DNA of 64,000 nt from Cristatella mucedo (Eukaryota > Bryozoa > Phylactolaemata > Cristatellidae): NCBI GenBank assembly GCA_009760855.2, contig WPIO01000064.1, positions 1,042,001-1,106,000 of the forward strand, read 5' to 3'. Numbering within the stretch: the stretch's first letter is position 1; each line of letters begins with the position of its first letter. Made by a program: the position numbers and the translations under genes. This document shows positions 1 through 13,674 of this stretch, one piece after another. The notes under the pieces are model-generated. The model saw nothing but the letters and a program-made list of their open reading frames with translations, was not told where the DNA came from and ran no database searches.

Positions 1-875
1 GCCGCCCCACAATGCGGGGGAGGCAAATGCCCCGCTACCCCTTGGCTTCGGCAATGCTGACAAACATGTGACGTTCTTGAATCCTAGTATCTGCATGACC
101 TTCGAACATTGTTTATTTGAGTTTGGAGCTCCTAATTATATAAAGCTCCGCCATACGCATCATGTAATGGTTATTACGTAGGCTGCAATATAAAGTGGGT
201 AAGCATTAAGTGCTAAGCTCTACCGCTAAAATACAATTTTGTCTGCAGTTTATATTACAAAATGGCATCGGTTAACAGACAGAAAGACGGAATGACTAAC
301 AACTAAGAAATTTTTATTATTATAATTTATTGCACGCCACAAATGGATAAATCAAGCTGGCAAAGAAAACGCTCGTAAATACCTAGGAAAGGCTGAAACC
401 TATCATTCATGTTGCGGTCTAAGAAATTGTGCTGCTTAGAAATCGTGAGGCGTAAGGAGCAAAAAGTGAATGAGCGCTTTAAAGTTGAATGACTGTGGTA
501 GGAATACAATGTATCAGATTTATACACACAAGAATACTATTTGAAGATTCTCCAGCTATTTATCATGATATTTAAAAAGCGTTGGAGCATTATAAAAACA
601 AAACCGGAAAAATTTTGTACACAAGGGAAGCTCAGCCGTCGCGAGTGCCCTAATTGTTGTTTGCATTTTGAAGTGCTTCTAGCAACTATTTCAGTACCAA
701 ATATTCTGTATAGCGCACTGAGGAATCCAAATAAATATGCGGTACTTTAGTAATCGTGGCAAGAGAAATAAGATCCAAGAGTTACTTAAAATCAAAATAT
801 ACTGTTTAAATGAACATGCAAAAGCATAAAGACAGACACAAATGGCTGCTGATTAGCGGTGGGACCCGCCCCTTG
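1..875. other. Unannotated flank, no gene recognised
   Basis: AT-rich sequence with only short reading frames on both strands (the longest about 70 codons, none with a recognisable motif). I see no repeat family, RNA gene or splice-supported exon here. Confidence 0.5.
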
Positions 876-879
876 TTTA

Positions 880-1012
880 GTAGCATGCACTAAACAATTC
901 ACTAAATAATGCACTAAATAGTGGACTAAATTATGCACAAATTAATTCAAAAAATATTGCACTAAATACATCGCTAAATAATGAACTAAATAATGCAATA
1001 AATCATGCACAG
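880..1012. repeat. Degenerate short tandem repeat (about 12-bp unit)
   Basis: The motif GCACTAAATAAT and variants (ACTAAATAATGC, ACTAAATAGTGG, GCTAAATAATGA) recur about eight to ten times with drifting spacing. It is an old, imperfect minisatellite with no reading frame. Confidence 0.6.
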
Positions 1013-1189
1013 GCGATCGTGCACAGCAGCTGCTAAAACGTTTCACTCGGTAGAAGCGCAGTCTAAGTCGAACAAATCCGTCCCTAGCTGATACTTCGAA
1101 GATGTAATCATAAAGCTGGTGTTAAAAGAAGCGAATCGCAAAATTCAGCTGCCAATGAATGCGAACTGAACGCTGGGTCACCGAAAGAT

Positions 1190-2230
1190 TTCAGTTTAGT
1201 GCGAGCATCGGCGAGAAATGGAAGCTAAAAGCCGAGGAGCAGCTGGTATCGGCTGGTAGCGGCTAGTAGCGGCACGTGACCGGAGGAGCGAGGAGGTCAA
1301 GGGCAGGTAGGTGTCCAATGCCAGTAAGTGAAGCAACATGTTGGCCAGATAAAAGATCTTAAATTTGAAATGATGCTTGATGTGGGGCCAGTAAGGCTCA
1401 GACCGAAGTGGCGTGATGTGGTAGTCATGCCATTGATGACTGACCAGACAAGCCGTTGAGTTGGGCAACAGCTACAAACGATTAAGTGCAGAGGCCGGTA
1501 GTCCCGAGTTAAAGGAATTGCATTAAGCAAGAGTGACGTACAAATGTGTGAAATAGTTATCCTGTACCACTCTTGTCCAAAAATTCCATAATTTTAGCTA
1601 GTGCTTTTTAGTTTAAATTCGAGCAACTCGACTGAGGGAGCAAATGGCTCGTCCGATGACAAGCCATTTTAGAACAACCCAATCAGGTTACGGATCGACC
1701 TTGATGGAATGACGCTAGCTGAACCAGTCTTACTTTGAGGTCTTCCAGCTTTAGGGTGACACTAGATTTGCCAATAAGTATGAGGTGTGCCGTCGTTAAG
1801 CTTTAGGGAAGCTAGTATCCATCCAAATGCCGATTCTGTCATTGCAGACTGCATGTAAGGTAAGTGAGTCGGAAACAGAGCGAGGCTTAGAATGGTCAAT
1901 CGATAGGTAGGATAGGTAGATATAAGTGTAATTGGCGTAGAAAGAAAAGAAAATATTGCATTTGGCGATGACGCCAGCCAGAGGGAGACTATAGACATTC
2001 AGACCACACCCTGAAGCACCCTAGCTGTTTGCTCTGAGGAAGACTTACAGCAATCGGCATCTACATTCTGAAATTTCTCCCCGATATGATCTGCATGGTT
2101 CAACACTGTGCCAGTGAATGCAAGGATGTGTGGAGAATTATCCCAGAAGGATATGTTAGTCAATTGTATCAAATGCTGCTCAGAGATCAGATTTAGGAGA
2201 ACTTTTGGAGAGGACCTACATCGACCAGCA
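1190..2230 (-). mobile_element. Decayed non-LTR retrotransposon (family C), reverse transcriptase remnant
   Basis: Read on the minus strand, pieces of a LINE reverse transcriptase appear in order but in different frames. Near 2,190 is a fragment resembling the AAFDTID block. Near 1,800 is a block resembling 'W-LNDGT-', the usual KLNDDKTE region. At 1,196-1,468 is the post-RT region with HITPLR-PYW---KHHFKFKI, matching the HITPxLxxLHWLPIxxRIxFKI block common to CR1/L2-like elements. Frameshifts and stops show it is dead. It is clearly more diverged than LINE families A and B in this window. Confidence 0.65.
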
Positions 2231-2389
2231 CTGATCAGCTGGTAGTTGTAAAAACGAATCAGAGCAGTAACTGTGGACTTTCGAGCTCCAACTCCTACTG
2301 GAACTTTCTAATGAGATCTAATGGAGTTTTCCAATAGTTTTCGCTTGTTGGGCTTCACTCAATAATTCAAGTCTTTCAGATATGAATGG

Positions 2390-3100
2390 CTACAACGTGA
2401 CATCTCGTCTCGACTTCTGCAACTCACTGCTTACTGGCCTACCAGCATGTGCGATCAGGCAATTGCAGCTGGTGCAAAACTCTGCAGCTAGGCTTGTCTG
2501 TCGTGAGAGTCGCAGTTGCCACATTACTCCACTTCTCGCCGACCTGCACTGGCTACCAGTCAAGCAACGGATTGACTTCAAGGTTTTGTCGCTCACTTTT
2601 AGGTCCCTTCATTCTATGGCTCCAGCCTATCTCTCCGACATACTCCTCCATCAGGCCAAGCATCGTACCACCCGCTTTTCGGAATCCAACAGTCTAGAAA
2701 TACCTCGTACAAACTTTAAATCCTTTGGAGACCGTGCATTTAGTTCGTATGCTCCCAAAGCCTGGAACTCCCTCCCGACCTGCGTCAGAACATCCCCTGA
2801 CCTGACCACATTTAAAAGGAACTTAAAAACACACCTATTTAGGACAGCATTTAATGGGTCCCCGTGATTCGTCCTTCACGTGCTTATGCGTGCTGACACT
2901 GTGCATGCTGCCACTAACCACATTTGCATGCTGACCCTGTGCATGTCACCCCTAACCATGTTATTCATTGTGTTTGTTTTTCAAGCATGATTTTACTTAC
3001 CATTCAATTGCATTTCCCTTTGCATCAAATGTAAAGCGCCTAGAAAGAGATTAAGTTCTCTGAGGGCGCTTTATCAAGTACATTATTATTATTATTATTA
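2390..3100 (+). mobile_element. LINE family A, 5'-truncated 3' end copy
   Basis: A 5'-truncated non-LTR retrotransposon. The open frame to 2,867 encodes the C-terminal part of the polyprotein after the RT domain: [42 protein letters not shown]. This block is typical of CR1/L2-like LINEs. After the stop comes a 3' UTR rich in GTGCATGCTG-like repeats, then a hairpin and an (ATT)n tail ending near 3,100. It is the best-preserved plus-strand 3' end of family A in the window and serves as the reference for the other copies. Confidence 0.85.
3033..3072 (+). other. 3'-terminal stem-loop of LINE A
   Basis: AAAGCGCC at 3,033 pairs with GGCGCTTT at 3,065, and the inner GAAAGAGA pairs partly with TCTCTGAG. 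The hairpin sits about 10 bases before the (ATT)n tail and recurs in the other family A copies. In related LINEs such a 3' hairpin is the site bound by the element's own reverse transcriptase; that role here is inferred. Confidence 0.7.
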
Positions 3101-3104
3101 AAAG

Positions 3105-3900
3105 GATATTGAGCAAACGTTACTGAGATTCTTATGATTTATGGTCGGTTGGAGAGTGGCCAGATAATAGTTTTTTCCGAATAAAGGGGCTTCACCTGTA
3201 AACAGAGACATCTTTTTACACTTGTTACTTTTTTTTAACTCCTTGTTATTTTACACTTAAGCAATTTTCAGATGGACCGTCCTGGCAGTAATGCTTGTTT
3301 TCAGGCATAATAATATTTCAATTTCAAAGTATACCCTGGCGCTCTGCCGAACACGAAAATACGGACATTAAAAGGACGCGAAACCACAACCGCGGCTGTG
3401 CGGTGCCAGTGAATAATCTATTTCTAACTCATCTAATAGTGGCAGTCGCGCATTGCAGCCTTGAATTATAGCACTCTGCCGACCGACTTGAGACCGTGGA
3501 GCAAAATAAATAATCCTTTCACTGGAGCCGGGCATGCGACTGCCCGAGCTAACCGGACAATTCAAGAGCCAGGAGAATCGCTCAGGAGAGTCGCTTTCTG
3601 AAACGAGGTCTGGAGAAACGTAGGCGTGCGAGAGAAAGAGGTAAAGTCGTCTAACACGATGCCATCCGCCATTAGAAGTCATGAGCTACTCGTGACCTCT
3701 TTGACAACTCTTAGCATTTGCCCGGTTGTAAAGATCGTCGTGCGCTTTTATCATTTTAGTGAGCCTGTATCAGGTTTTGTTTGGCTGCACACGATCTACT
3801 TGGTGACACTTTTCAGTCGTGAGAGATACTCTTGCTAGTTTATTACCTCCCCGCCAGGCAAGCTCGACAGCAGTTGAGGACACCTGCGAGATTACGACTG
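3105..3900. other. Intergenic region upstream of the protease gene
   Basis: No convincing gene. A minus-strand frame of 104 codons at 3,368-3,682 and short plus frames carry no recognisable domain. The segment is the 5' flank of the protease gene, and any proximal regulatory sites beyond the TATA box would lie here. Confidence 0.4.
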
Positions 3901-3905
3901 CCATC

Positions 3906-3912
3906 TATATAA
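3906..3912 (+). promoter_or_regulatory. TATA box of the serine protease gene
   Basis: TATATAA lies 37 bases before the ATG at 3,949. A start near 3,935-3,940, where an initiator-like CATCAGA lies, would leave a very short 5' UTR of about 10 nucleotides. Strong TATA promoters with short leaders are common for secreted digestive proteases. Confidence 0.7.
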
Positions 3913-3948
3913 GAAAAAAGCTCAGCGGTGGAGCCATCAGAAGCGAGA

Positions 3949-6775
<2,827 letters not shown>

Positions 6776-6858
6776 ACCAGATGATTCCGGCAGCAGTTGG
6801 TTGAAACAACTGGCCTGTGGCTCCCAACTCTGCTCACGAGGCTCGGCAGTGGCAGCTG

Positions 6859-6864
6859 AATAAA
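6859..6864 (+). terminator. Polyadenylation signal of the protease gene
   Basis: AATAAA lies 84 bases after the stop codon, followed by TGCTGCTTTATTGCATGAGTT, a plausible cleavage and GU-rich region. The inferred 3' UTR is about 100 bases. Confidence 0.8.
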
Positions 6865-6974
6865 ATGCTGCTTTATTGCATGAGTTCTCTTCTTCTTCCC
6901 ACCGGCATAGCCATCTACGGATGTGTCACGTTTTTGTACAGATAAACCAACGAAATACCCTTCTAGGCACCATG

Positions 6975-7720
6975 CCAGTAGCTAATCCCAAGATTAGGAG
7001 CTGTCTTCACATTGGCTTGTAAAAGACTTAACTAGCTCATTAGTTCAGTCTCGGCTTGATTATTCTAATTCCCTTTTGGCTGGGCTATCAAAGAAAGCAA
7101 TTAGACCACTCCAGCTGACTATGAATATGGCTGCAAGGCTAGTCTTCAAGTCCCAAAGATTTGAGCACGTGTCTCGTTTGCTAACAGAGCTACGATGGAT
7201 GCCGTTTGAGCAACGGATACAGAGCACAGTTCTCACGCTGACCCACAAGGCCCGCCACGGCATGGCTCCTTCATACCTAGATGAACTGCTGCATCAGTTT
7301 CAGCCTCTTCGAGCCCTCAGGTCTTGTGTGGACAATAAATTAGCTGTCCCTTTCCTCCGCTTAAAGACAGTTGGCGACAGAAGCTTTAGCTCTGCAGGTC
7401 CTAGACTGTGGAACTCGCTTCCACAATTCTTGCGCAACGACAACTACTCTCCTACTGCCAACTATGGCACATCCTTTACAGTGGTCCTGAGCTGCTACTT
7501 CCATGATACTCACTATTTCAACTGTTCTCCTGACTGTGCTATGCTTCCCACTTTTTCTTTGCTGGTGAGACCAAGTCTGTTGACTACCGAATGCGTACCG
7601 AAAGCCGCTTAGGCTGTGAGTGCGCTATAGAAAACTCTCCTGCGTAACATCCACACGGTCTGTATGACTTTGTGGAGTTACAGACGGAGATACATGCATG
7701 AAATCCACATTGGGATTCTG
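6975..7720 (+). mobile_element. LINE family B, 5'-truncated 3' end copy
   Basis: Begins at CCCAAGATTAGGAGCTG, about 100 bases past the protease polyadenylation signal, and runs to the family B tail region (TTTGTGGAGTTACAGACGGAGATACATGC). An open frame at 7,076-7,612 encodes the post-RT region: MNMAARLVFKSQRFEHVS, FLRLKTVGDRSFSSAGPRLWNSLPQFLR. It closely matches the copy at 15,150-15,760. The copy is truncated and cannot be autonomous. Confidence 0.85.
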
Positions 7721-10105
7721 TCTCTGAACAGGCAACACTCGCAGCAAACTCAGCTCATCTCTCCGGAGACTTTGGAAGGACTCAAGATCATCCAGTTATC
7801 GGTCGTTTCTTAACTAAATTGAAAAGTCTTCATACGAAAGTTAGTAACTATATGTGCTTCGGAAGCTACATCTGAAACCTTTAGCTCTTTAGCTGGCTGG
7901 CACTCGGTTTCCGTTCTTAGGATGCAGCTTCGAGTTTGATAGGAGTTAGACCTCATCCATATGTCCGAGAGCATATTTTTATTTTCAGATGCAACACTCT
8001 CAGTGCAAAATATTCATTTTAAGATGACTCATGCGGTATTACAAACTTCATTCATAAAATAGTGAAAGCTTATAATGCATCAAAGCCCTCAGTACCTGAT
8101 TCTCGGCAGACTAATTGCCCAATACTCCAGTTTTATTTGCTGTACTGCTTATCGAACAACCCTAATATGATCCGGAGACCGTACCCTTCAGGATATGTCA
8201 CTTGATTTCTGGTATTCTGCTTTGGCTGAGAACTGATTACCCGAGTTTAACGAAACTCATTCTACCTGCATCTACATTTGCAGAGCGGCTGCACTGCAGT
8301 GAAAGATGCATACGGTTTTAATGCGACATGGTGAGTTTTAGATACGGCTATGAATCCATAGCTATGAATATGGAACTGGTTGAATTTTGCTGACAATGTA
8401 GTAACAATTCAATAATTTGAGCTACCTAATTGGGAAGACGATATATTTTCCATGGTTTAATAAACTGAATGCATCAGATGTTCGTAAGATCTGTCGCAGG
8501 TATGAAACTTACAAATCCACTCTTGTTGACCCTTGAAAATTTCGACACTTTGTCTTTATTGTTTGGTTTTAGCCCATTAAAGTGCTTTGATGTTTAAGTA
8601 TTCTTGGTGTAAATTTGAGTGGAAGTTTGCGTAAATGCTTTCACATCACGCTAGACAGTCCAACACTTCAGCTTGCCATCAATTCTAAAAAGCATTCACA
8701 TTTCTGAATCCGTGAATCAACTTGTACTGGTCCCTATCCTATTTAGCCGGTAGCAAGTAAGTTGTAGTACGCTTTTTCGTAAATATAATGCAATTGCGAT
8801 TATTTTCGAAGACACTTAAGTGCAAATGTGTATTATATACGGAGAAATTTGGTGAGGGAGTTGAATACTTGCTCATGGTACCTTCCAAAAAATACAAGCA
8901 TGCTAGATATGGGATCAAATTGTTGACGACATCCAAGTAAAAGAAATGATTGTGCAGTCCGTGTCTAACCTGGAAGTAAACTGAAAGCACCATATCTAAA
9001 AATGACGAATTGACCATTTTCTGCACCATCCGTGTCTCGTGTCTATCATTTCTGAATGTTTGCTTGTTAAGGTACATGTTTTCAGTTTGCGGTGTTACAT
9101 GCTTGTATTTTCAAACTGCTTAATTTACAATGTACTTGTGTGCCTTGGAATTTTATGCAATGCGACAGATAATTAAGGGATCTTTATACAATTTGAAATG
9201 GAACTACAGTTCTACTTTTAAATAGCAACAGCAGTTTATTTTTATTTTGTTGCATGAGTATTGATACAAATATCCTGGATAGCCGAAAATAAAGCTTCAT
9301 GATGTGCGAAGACATATTCGGCGAAGCGTATCCTTCCAAAGCCGGAAGTAAACTGATGCTGTTGATAAAAAGCAGAGCTGAACTCACATTTAAAACTTCA
9401 CGTTGATTTCTAATGGCTAGACCTACCTATGTAATTCAAAAAGCATAAAACTGCATTTAAAATGAAGCTACGTGAACGTTCCAACATAGACCTTCACGAG
9501 GTGCGAATGGGTACCTCAATTTACCAAGGTTTATTGGGACCCAAGCCTAATATAATACAGAGATCGTTAAGTTTGTATTATATAGATTTTTTGCTTCCGG
9601 ATTGCTTACGGGCTAGGTATGGTTTGCACGAACATGTTTGCTTTCAACGTAGAAGCTGTCAAAACTGTCGATTTCATTACTAGCATGCTTCTTTTGTGAA
9701 AGGTACCCTAAGCAAATATTTGATTGTTGGTTAAATTTTGTCAGTATTTCCCCGACATTCGCAGGACTCAGCAGTCGCAACGATAACATCAATTTAGCGG
9801 GTCCAGCTCTAAAGATCCAATCGGGATGTCGAACTAATCGACGCGCATAAGGCAATCTGTCTAAGGTTTTTTAAGGACTCTCTGAAAAATGCTCATCAGA
9901 GTGTCGGGACATCTCTCCTAGTTCTCTCATATCTATTAGCAACGTTGGGTGTAATAGATCTTGACCGGATTCTTCTAGAGCGCCTCTTGGCACTATTATG
10001 GTCAATGGAACTACGATCAAATGGATTCACTCCTTCCTTTGCGATAATTTTCTTATATTATTATATATTATCATATATTATTATTATTTCATATATATTC
10101 ATATG
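7720..10105. other. Unassigned AT-rich region
   Basis: About 2.4 kb without a recognisable gene or repeat. The longest frame (minus, 8,739-9,077, 112 codons) shows no signal peptide, domain or conserved motif, and no splice-linked partner. It could be old transposon sequence or ordinary intergenic DNA. Confidence 0.4.
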
Positions 10106-10109
10106 CACC

Positions 10110-10690
10110 TATAGATGGCCATCAATCATCCACTCTACCTTAGAAGTATTGGGGTAATACAGGCTTCGACCTCATGTCCCCATTCCTTTGCCTGTTCTCT
10201 CTCCCTGGCAGATTGCATTGCAAATAACAATGCGGTTTTTCATTTGTTGACATGTGACACTCAGCTCTACCCATCATCCGCCCTTCTAAGCCTTGCTCAG
10301 TATCCAAACCACTTAGTTTCTTGCCGCCTGAATCGACTGCGTTGGAGATGGCCCGTAACTTTACGAAGCGTAGTGACAGTAAGACCAACCTAAACATATA
10401 CGCAAACCTTGATTAATCGGACACCTAGACCTCAGCCTTATTATTGGTAAATCCAGCATAAGTAGCGACTTCTACCCTAAATCTGGGAGTGCTACTCAAA
10501 ATTACTTGCCGTCGGATGAGCACCTTGCCTCCACGGTCAATTCTTTCCAGTTTAAGCAGAGCAAAGTTGCCAAAATCAGGGCCTGCGCATTAAAACACCG
10601 CCAGCTCATTCATTTCCCTTATCATCTGCTGCTCTTCGCCTGCTTCCAGTCTTCTCGTCACTCATCGAACTAAACAGAAATCTCACAACG
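10110..10690 (+). mobile_element. Decayed LINE reverse-transcriptase fragment (A-like)
   Basis: Broken pieces appear in order. Near 10,150 is a VLGVPQ-S block resembling GVPQGSVLG. At 10,250-10,275 is a 'CDTQLYPS' piece resembling YADDTQLYLS. At 10,470-10,570 'LGVLL' is followed by DEHLASTVNS, resembling the RNLGVxFDSxLSxxxHIxxTVKSAxF block. Multiple frame changes show great age. Confidence 0.6.
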
Positions 10691-10694
10691 ATTG

Positions 10695-11065
10695 GGCATA
10701 TATCTCATAAAGACCGAAGGTCTGTCATTTGCTTTCGGCTTCTTTTGCTACCCGCATCGAATTTGCACCATTGAAGTCTCCGATAAAATGTATAAGTTCC
10801 GCTCAGCTTTTCCCTGCACCCCAGGGAAAGTTGCTTGTTTTATCCTGTGCTTTATGGGGTGCCCGTGCACGATTCAGAATAAGTTAAGTAGTGGTCCGAT
10901 AAACTAGTGGCCCTGCCGCCATCTTGTTTACTTCGCTATGCTCGCGTAAGGATGGAACAGTAATGCCGTCAATCCTTGGTTAATATTTACCCGTACTGAA
11001 AAATGGAAAGCACGAGGATAAGTTTATGAATCTCTCAGTAATAAAATGACCGCTTATCATCATTG
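10695..11065. other. Unassigned spacer
   Basis: Sequence between the LINE remnant and the LTR-like repeat. A 71-codon plus frame (10,692-10,907) shows no recognisable feature. Confidence 0.4.
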
Positions 11066-11069
11066 CTTT

Positions 11070-11815
11070 TGTACCCAGGCTGGGTTCGGTTGGCAGGGAC
11101 CGGACGGCTTTAGTGAGGGTTAGGGTCACCGGTTAGACCGGGGTCGGACCCTACGGCATGGCCGGATGTATGCGGTGACGTGAGGTCACCGGGGCTCTTG
11201 GGTACGGGAAGTTGGCCAAGTAAGTCGGGGTGTTGGAGGCTCCCGGTCTCGCCGAGTTATGCACCTGGATTCGTGCAGGCGTGCTCCGGCAATGCTGCCA
11301 CCCACGCAAGGGAAGGAGTACCCAAGGTCCGAGCGGAGCTGGATAGCTCGCTCGTTGTTGACTTGTTTTTATTCCGCTTTCCCCGTGTAGCGTGTTCGTG
11401 ACCCCCCCCCCCGTGTGTTGGCGTCTTTCGGTGGAAGCTTACGACTGTGGTAGTTGTCGACTCGGACTAGCCAGCAGTTACTCAGCCAGCCGGGTTTTGG
11501 ACGGCGTACGCTCGTACTGTTGGATTCGGAGTCGGTACAACGACAGGACTGCAGAAGTCGACTGACCCCAACTAACACGTTTGTTCGCGCTTGCTGCGTC
11601 GTCTTGCCCCCCCCCCCATAGTGTGCTGTGTATAGGGCCCTCCCTGTAGACTTGTTTAGTTCCCCCTGTTGTTGTTGGCGCATGCGTTATTATAAAGAGA
11701 TCTAACCTGACGGCCACTCGTCTTACCCTAGCTCGCCGGCATGGCGAGCGGCAGCGTGGCCGGAGTATGGCGGGGTTTGGCGGAAATAGCCTTTGACCCC
11801 TGGAACCCGGTGACA
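11070..11815 (+). mobile_element. Candidate solo LTR, repeat R1 copy 1
   Basis: A GC-rich 746-bp segment starts TGTACCC and ends TGACA. It is flanked by CTTT on both sides (11,066-11,069 and 11,816-11,819). It matches most of its length with a second copy at 38,219-38,941, including GGTCACCGGGGCTCTTGGGTA and CTCCCGGTCTCGCCGAGTTAT. A TATA-like TTATTATAAAG lies near 11,688. TG..CA ends plus a 4-bp duplication fit an LTR left by recombination, but no internal coding region is linked to it, so the class is inferred. Confidence 0.55.
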
Positions 11816-11859
11816 CTTTTACCATTATGCGGGGACTAAATAAGGAGAGGATGTGGTTC

Positions 11860-12445
11860 AACTAGGCTTGATAGTCGCGAGCGTCGCAGTTGCCACATCA
11901 CACCACTTCTCGCCGACCCGCTCTTAATCAAGCAGCGTATTGATTACAAGGTTCTGCCACTCACTTTTAGGTCCTTCATTCTCTGGCTCTAGTCGATCTG
12001 TCAGAACTCATACCAAATCAGCCTAGGCATCGTGCCACCTGTTTTCTGACTTGAATCGTTTAGCTACGCCATGAACCAGCCTCAAATATTTTGTAGACTA
12101 CCCCTTTAATTCGTGTGCTACCAAAGCCTGGAACTTACTCCTGACAGATGTCACGAATTACCTAGAATTTCCAACTAAAAAGAACCAAAAGGTGCGCCTG
12201 TTTCTCGCAGTGTGTGGTGGGTCCTTGTTATTTGTCCTTCGTGCGCTTATGCGTGCTGACGCTGTGCACGTCGCCACTAACCACATTCGCATGTTGACAA
12301 TCTGCATGTTACCTCTAACATAATGGTTGATGACACTGCACTGGGTACCATTAACCATTTGATCATGCTTCCGTTACAGAATATGTAAAGTCCCCGGAAA
12401 TAGACTATTTCTACTCAATATGCTATTCAAATTTATAATTATAAT
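11860..12445 (+). mobile_element. LINE family A, 5'-truncated copy
   Basis: Starts at CTAGGCTTGATAGTCGCGAG and keeps the family A order: HITPLLADP region, FxSYAPKAWN-like region near 12,110-12,140, the GTGCTGACGCTGTGCACG 3' UTR, and an AT-rich tail near 12,420-12,450. Many indels break the frame. It abuts the R1 repeat almost directly. Confidence 0.75.
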
Positions 12446-12449
12446 TTAT

Positions 12450-13130
12450 ATTATAGTTACAGAGAGAATATTATGAATAATTAAGGGTAAGCTATGAGCA
12501 ATTGTCTGTTACCTTAGCCTTGACTTAAAACGTGATGAACAAAGGGGTCGCTCTTTCCGTACCTGTGGTTGCCGCTGTGGAACCCACTGTCCTGGTAACC
12601 AGCTTAGGAACTACTGCCGTGCAACATGCTCACATTTAGGACTGCTACTCTGACGCTAGAAAAGCAGCTTTACTTTACGGCTGAGGATGGTATTGGTCAA
12701 GTTTCGCGCCCAGTGCCAACTTTCGCTACGCGCCCGATGAGGACCCTTGTGTCCGCGACGACGTGCAATGCACTGGTATGGCTATGTGTTGTATTACCCA
12801 ACTTTTCTATGGCGTAGACGACTACTGGCCTACCTCGTGAGCACTCCGTTTCCAAGACACGTCGTAGTGCTTTTGTCGACTAAAAGACGCTTGTTCTTTT
12901 GCCTAGGGCAATGCCTGCGTACTTTCTCCAGCCACGATCCCGTTGAGTTTGCCGCTTGGTGAATTCAATGCCACGATCTTCTTGCAAGGCCATGGCCAAC
13001 CCACTTCTTGTGACTACAGCTTTGCTGCGGTTGCTGAATCGAATTTTGCCACTTGCTCTGTTTCAAGTAACTTAATTTCTGCCTGTGGTTCGAATGTCTG
13101 TCTGTGGTTGCATAATATACTAGTCAATAT
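12450..13130. other. Unassigned region before a TA microsatellite
   Basis: Three short plus-strand frames overlap here but none has a recognisable domain or a supported splice site. The base composition is more even than in the surrounding repeats, so a decayed gene or element is possible. Confidence 0.35.
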
Positions 13131-13142
13131 ATATGTGTGTGT

Positions 13143-13289
<147 letters not shown>

Positions 13290-13674
13290 TAAACATATAT
13301 ATATAATCAACACTTAAATAATATGTTTTCAGTTTTACAGCATGCAACTACTAAAAGCTCTCCTGGATGCTGCCATCCATACCCAACAGACTGTCTACAT
13401 AGGCGTTAGGCAGGCCAGAATGGATTAACATGATAATGCGAGTAATGAGCCTGATAAGTCTCATCAGCAGCCGCTCGTGACCGGAGGTAGTATCGGTGTA
13501 CGCTCCACCTTGCATCGTTAGGATAAGTCGCGTTTTAATTTTGATAGCATCTTGGATATCTATTGACCAGAGCTGAAACTGAGCTGAAGGCGCTCACCCG
13601 TCTCCGGCCAGCTGAGCAGCTTGAGCGCCCGAGGGGATGAGGATGATGATGATGACGACGATGGTGAGGGGATT